From assembly GCA_013400975.1 (NCBI GenBank), contig WBMZ01009483.1, positions 62,001-126,000 on the forward strand: DNA of 64,000 bases, written 5' to 3'. This document shows positions 12,907-64,000 of this stretch, piece after piece. A program made the translations under genes and the position numbers. Position 1 is the first letter of the stretch. Each line of letters begins with the position of its first letter. Origin of the DNA: Atrichornis clamosus (Eukaryota; Chordata; Aves; Passeriformes; Menuridae). A model generated the notes under the pieces. That model made no database searches, was not told the DNA's origin, and saw nothing but the letters and a program-made list of their open reading frames with translations.

Positions 12907-13481
12907 TAGGAAGCTTAAATGCTCAGCCCTGACAGCTCCACAAAATCTCAAGGCAAACCAGGTCTGCCGCTCTTGGAGAACTGTCTTTGCAGTGTTTTTG
13001 ACACAACCTCCTTATCTGCTATACAGTTAACAGCCACTGAAAAAGGACAATGGCAAGACAGAATGCTCTTAAGGCAAATCTACTAAATATCAACAAATTA
13101 CTTCTAACCCAACAGGTTCCAGTTGTTCCCCCCTTCATTTGACATAAATCTGTTCACTCATTGCTCAGTGCTTTCGGAATGCTGCTGGTGGTTAAGAAAC
13201 AAGCAATGTCTTGGTGCTAAGAAGGCATTCCTACCGAAGCAAAAGTAACACGCAATCATTCACTAGATGCTTTAGGCAAGAAATTACATCTGAATATACA
13301 CTTTAGAGAAGATTTAAATAAACTCACATTCAATTTCAACTGGAAAAGAACACAAACAGTAAAGAAAATACTTTGAACCCCACAAATAAAAACTGGTTTA
13401 CAATAGGTTGTAGTTTCCAACCCCTCACTCTTGCACTCAGTACAAGGGAGGGGGCATGCTGAAACGAAACACAAAGCAAAC

Positions 13482-13487
13482 TTTATT
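13482..13487 (-). terminator. HTT: Possible alternative poly(A) signal AATAAA
   Basis: AATAAA on the HTT sense strand about 3.4 kb after the stop, in the context CTAAATAAAGT. It could end an alternative 3'UTR. Hexamer evidence only. Confidence 0.25.
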
Positions 13488-14893
13488 TAGTGGGCCAGTG
13501 GGTAGCTGGTCCAAAAGCTATTTATAACAAGTTGGCTGGCATACAGTGTTCTTAAAGGAGGGCCACGTTATAGATTTAATAAAGTAGGTTCTTTGACAAC
13601 TGAATTGTAAATGAAGTTTTAAACCTTAATCCGTCTCAAGTGTGCTCCCAGTCATGCCATACCTCTCATCTTGTAAGGCTGCAAAAAAGCCAGTTTCACT
13701 GCAAAGCACATTAAAGATGATGTTTGCTTTGTTTAGCCAAGACACCAAATATCTTAAGCCCAAACACATTTCTAACCCTGTTCTCAATGAGAAAAATGAA
13801 TGGACTGATTTTCAGGATTAACTATGTTTACAGCAAGTTAAAAACATTCTGTGAAATAAAATCTTCAGTTAAGTCAAACTCAAAGGACAAGTGATACTTT
13901 TCTTTAAATCCAACATCAGAATCCCTTAGTGGCCATTGTTCTGCTGTTATTGCCCCTATGGCACACCTCGTGGCTCGTGTCACTAAAAGCAGACAGGAGT
14001 GATTTCGAGCATGAGTTCACTCCAAAAGAAATGAGGGTGTGGAAAGCATGTCTAGGAAGTAGACAGGAAAGTGTGCTGCAGGGAAATGTGAGAACTGAAG
14101 CACTACCAGAGTGTGTCTCCACACTAAGACCCTTAAGCTACATTCCCTTCAGGTCACAGAGAATTTCCTCAGAGGAGGTGCCCTTCTTTAGACACTTAGG
14201 ACACTTTACAGGAGGTGTATGACAAATCTCCAAGAGAGGTTAAAACAAATGAAGTTACTACTACCAGTGAATCTGTGTGAGGTTAGAACTGACTGCATCA
14301 GCCCTAGAGCTTGTCTTGAAACAGGTAATGCAAATATTTGCTCCAAGACTGGCAACAGGCATTTGAGGAATGGCAGTCTGTCACATCTGATGTTTCTCAT
14401 CCAGCCGTGCTGACTGCTTAATTCAATATATTTCTTCACTGGTTGGAATGATTCTATAGCAAGTCCCCAACTGGTTTGCAAAGTTTCATAAAGGGTCTAG
14501 CTCCCGTGATCCAAAGGTAAAGTAACCAGCTCATCTGTGTCAATCATGAGGAGCTTAAAATTATGAAGAATTTAACAATTTCATAACACAACATATACTG
14601 TTATACGGTGAGAATATGACTAACCTGATGCTTAAAAAATATATTAAAATCTATTTTAAATTCTGGAAAATAGCTTACAAAAATATCTTCACTTAAACTA
14701 TATATCATACAAAAACTGACTGGTGTGTGGGTTTACAGTACAAAACGATTACTGGTGGTTACAAAAGGGAAGAGTGATCTATACTACCCTTTAATGAAAA
14801 CACAGGGCATTATAGTTCACTGCCTGGAATTAGACTTTTATCAGAATTAAGATAATTTCCAATATAACTCATAAACTTTCAAACAGTATCTAT

Positions 14894-14899
14894 TTTATT
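14894..14899 (-). terminator. HTT: Possible alternative poly(A) signal AATAAA
   Basis: AATAAA on the HTT sense strand about 2.0 kb after the stop, in the context TTTAATAAAATA. Hexamer evidence only. Confidence 0.2.
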
Positions 14900-15257
14900 A
14901 AACCTTTTTCTGAAATCCTGTTCAGTTTCTTTTAAAAATCACCACAGTGCTGTGGCCCAAGGAAGAAGAGTAACCCAACTAAGGACAGAAATAATTGCTC
15001 TAGATAATAAGATCTGTAGAGGGCTAAATACAGCAACATCTACAGTTGTTTCTACTGCCCATACTATCAATTTCCTCTACCAGTTTCTAAAAGGAAGTGA
15101 CACCAGTGGACAATTCCTTTGTAATCAATTTATGGGCAGAAGCAACAATTTTTGGTCTAGATTTGAATTAGTTTAAATACATGGGTTTAATAAATACAAA
15201 TATACACATCTGTATACATTAAATGTTGTCACATGTGTATAATTTCAACATATACAT

Positions 15258-15265
15258 TATATACA
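15258..15265 (-). promoter_or_regulatory. Second Pumilio-type element UGUAUAUA
   Basis: A second exact TGTATATA on the sense strand about 1.6 kb after the stop, in a stretch rich in TGTA and TATA words (15190-15290). Confidence 0.3.
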
Positions 15266-16420
15266 GAAATACATACAGTACATGCTCCTCCTGACAACAC
15301 TATCTCATTTTTCCAAGTGTCACCAAAAGGTGTGATAAGAAAATGAAGAGGTTAAATGTAGGATCTGACTGAGAACCAAGGTATCATTTCTCTGTAATGA
15401 AAGAATTATAACAAATACAACTAAAGACAAATGCTGTGCTAGATTTCCTCATGTAAAGCTTAGGAATCAATGGCATTCCCTGGGTGGTGAGTAAAAGCTC
15501 AATCTGGCCCTTTGTAGTGTCCTGAAATTCATGGATATTTGTACTGTGTTTGTGTCTAAAGCATTATGGATACAACAGGTAATAAAAGAGGTTGTTTAAT
15601 CTAACACTTTAGCCAGTCCCAAAGTAGACCACAGCAGCCTTCTGATTCTTTACTGCTACCATACATTTGTTTACATGAGAGTGGTTTGTATCCAGATGAC
15701 TCCATGGTCTCAGTTAGGAAAGGTCAAATGGTTGTTGACTACTGGGGAGCTTGCACCATTTTGTTTCTTTAAATGTTGTGCAGCAAATAAGAGAAGTTTC
15801 TTAAGTATCTGAAGTTTGATCCAGAGTAACTAGTCCTCTTTTTTACCGTTATGTCTGAAAATAAAGGAATTCAAAAGAAGCTACAGTAAAGTGGATCACA
15901 AGAATGCCTCCTTAGTACAGATTTTCAAGACAAGTTAATCAACATATTCCAGTTTTAAAGCACTTTAAGAAAACGTGAGATGCAAAACAAGATGTAATCT
16001 CCACATTAAGATGGATTTCCGAAAGGAATATGAATTCAAGCACAAGGAAAAAAAAATGAGGACAATACCGATGTCAAGACATTCAGTAGCATGGCTTCTG
16101 TTCATCTCCAATTACAGCACAGCTCATGCACCACACATCTTACAATTTTACATACTGTACATAATATAGAAATATTTAAGTTAAAATTTCTTTCACTGAT
16201 ATACTGTACTCAAATTTGAAATCCTGAGAAGAAAAAAGAAAAATGTGTGGTTACGTATGTGCACTATGTCTCCGGTATCACCAACACATACACCACTGGA
16301 TATCAGGAAGTCCAGAGAGAAAAATTACATGCTGGAAGTGTAAATCATAAAAGCCATTTTCTCCTTTCCTTGCTTGGGAGAGACATTAGGAAACGATTTC
16401 TATTCTGTACTACACACCAG

Positions 16421-16428
16421 TATATACA
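16421..16428 (-). promoter_or_regulatory. Pumilio-type element UGUAUAUA in the HTT 3'UTR
   Basis: The minus strand reads TGTATATA, an exact match to the PUM1/PUM2 consensus UGUANAUA, about 420 nt after the HTT stop. Function would require binding in the mRNA; chance matches are common in AT-rich sequence. Confidence 0.35.
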
Positions 16429-16851
16429 GGTACATAAAACTATGAAGTTGGCTAATGACTGCAGGTTGCAATAACAGTCTGTCAGTGTCTAACCAGCTGC
16501 ACCACAGTGGCTTCAGCTGAACACGAGGAAAAGAGGAATACCAGTTACCTTGCATGTGGTACTTGCTCATATTTTACAGCTAGGATGTGTGGCTCAGGTT
16601 AGTCACCAACACTACTTGAAAAACAGACATACTTCTTTCCACTAACAGGTGCCTGGTGTCAACAACAACTACACTAGGCTTGACTTCTCAGGTGATTTCC
16701 AGTGCTGCAGAGTTCTTGTCCATGCGTGCTGGAAGGAAAACTGACAGGTCCATATTTATCACAAACGCAACCCCAGGTATTTCTTGATCTTGCATTCCCC
16801 ATAATTCATATTCCAACACTAGTCATGCAGTTCCACTACACATCAGGATGT

Positions 16852-63919
<47,068 letters not shown>

Positions 63920-64000
63920 TCAAAAAGAAAAAGTAATATTCAGGTATTATCTAATACCCAAATTAAAGTACATTTAATATACAGTTCAGCAAGCTGCATA

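Larger units (their letters stand above)
12872..16851 (-). other. HTT: Predicted HTT 3' untranslated region
   Basis: The sequence after the HTT stop has no coding exon or recognisable repeat for about 4 kb and is AT-rich. Human HTT has a long 3'UTR of about 3.9 kb. Here two AATAAA hexamers on the minus strand lie 3.95-3.98 kb past the stop, which is the likely distal end. The end is inferred by distance and hexamer only; earlier AATAAA sites at 13482-13487 and 14894-14899 could give shorter forms. Confidence 0.6.

Overview
This window is eukaryotic, almost certainly from a bird. It is AT-rich, has GT-AG introns, and carries at least ten copies or fragments of the CR1 retroposon with bird-type 3' ends. 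It contains one recognisable gene: the last two thirds of huntingtin (HTT), read on the minus strand from about 63.9 kb down to a TGA stop at 16852-16854. No previously undescribed system was found; the window is a slice of a vertebrate chromosome.

HTT region (12.9-64 kb). I placed 46 coding exons by eye. All have GT-AG boundaries, and together they give one uninterrupted frame of 6,628 coding bases (2,208 residues plus stop). Counted back from a last exon numbered 67 as in the mammalian gene, they are exons 22-67. By alignment to remembered human HTT they match human residues about 936-3144 (Q23 numbering): the C-terminal part of the N-HEAT solenoid, the whole bridge domain and the whole C-HEAT domain. 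Exon 1 with the polyglutamine tract lies beyond the right edge. Several human landmarks fall on their published residue numbers, which supports the exon numbering: Ser1181/Ser1201, the end of exon 34 in codon 1490, Ser2076, the 2397-2406 export signal, Ser2653/Ser2657 and Phe2719.

The HTT 3'UTR probably runs from 16851 to about 12.87 kb, where two AATAAA signals lie about 30 bp apart. That gives about 3.95 kb, close to the human long 3'UTR.

Downstream flank (1-12.87 kb). This is intergenic sequence with two decayed CR1 elements (about 2.1-3.4 kb and 5.7-7.3 kb), a GC-rich islet near 4.1 kb, and a small CpG-bearing block at 11.36-11.47 kb bounded by good splice signals on the minus strand. 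That block could be a 5' exon of the next gene. No coding exon of MSANTD1, the human downstream neighbour, was recognised.

The introns are short, as is usual in birds. They hold CR1 pieces in both orientations, an (AT)n tract with a 26-bp perfect palindrome, and a poly(A) run containing the only ambiguous base.
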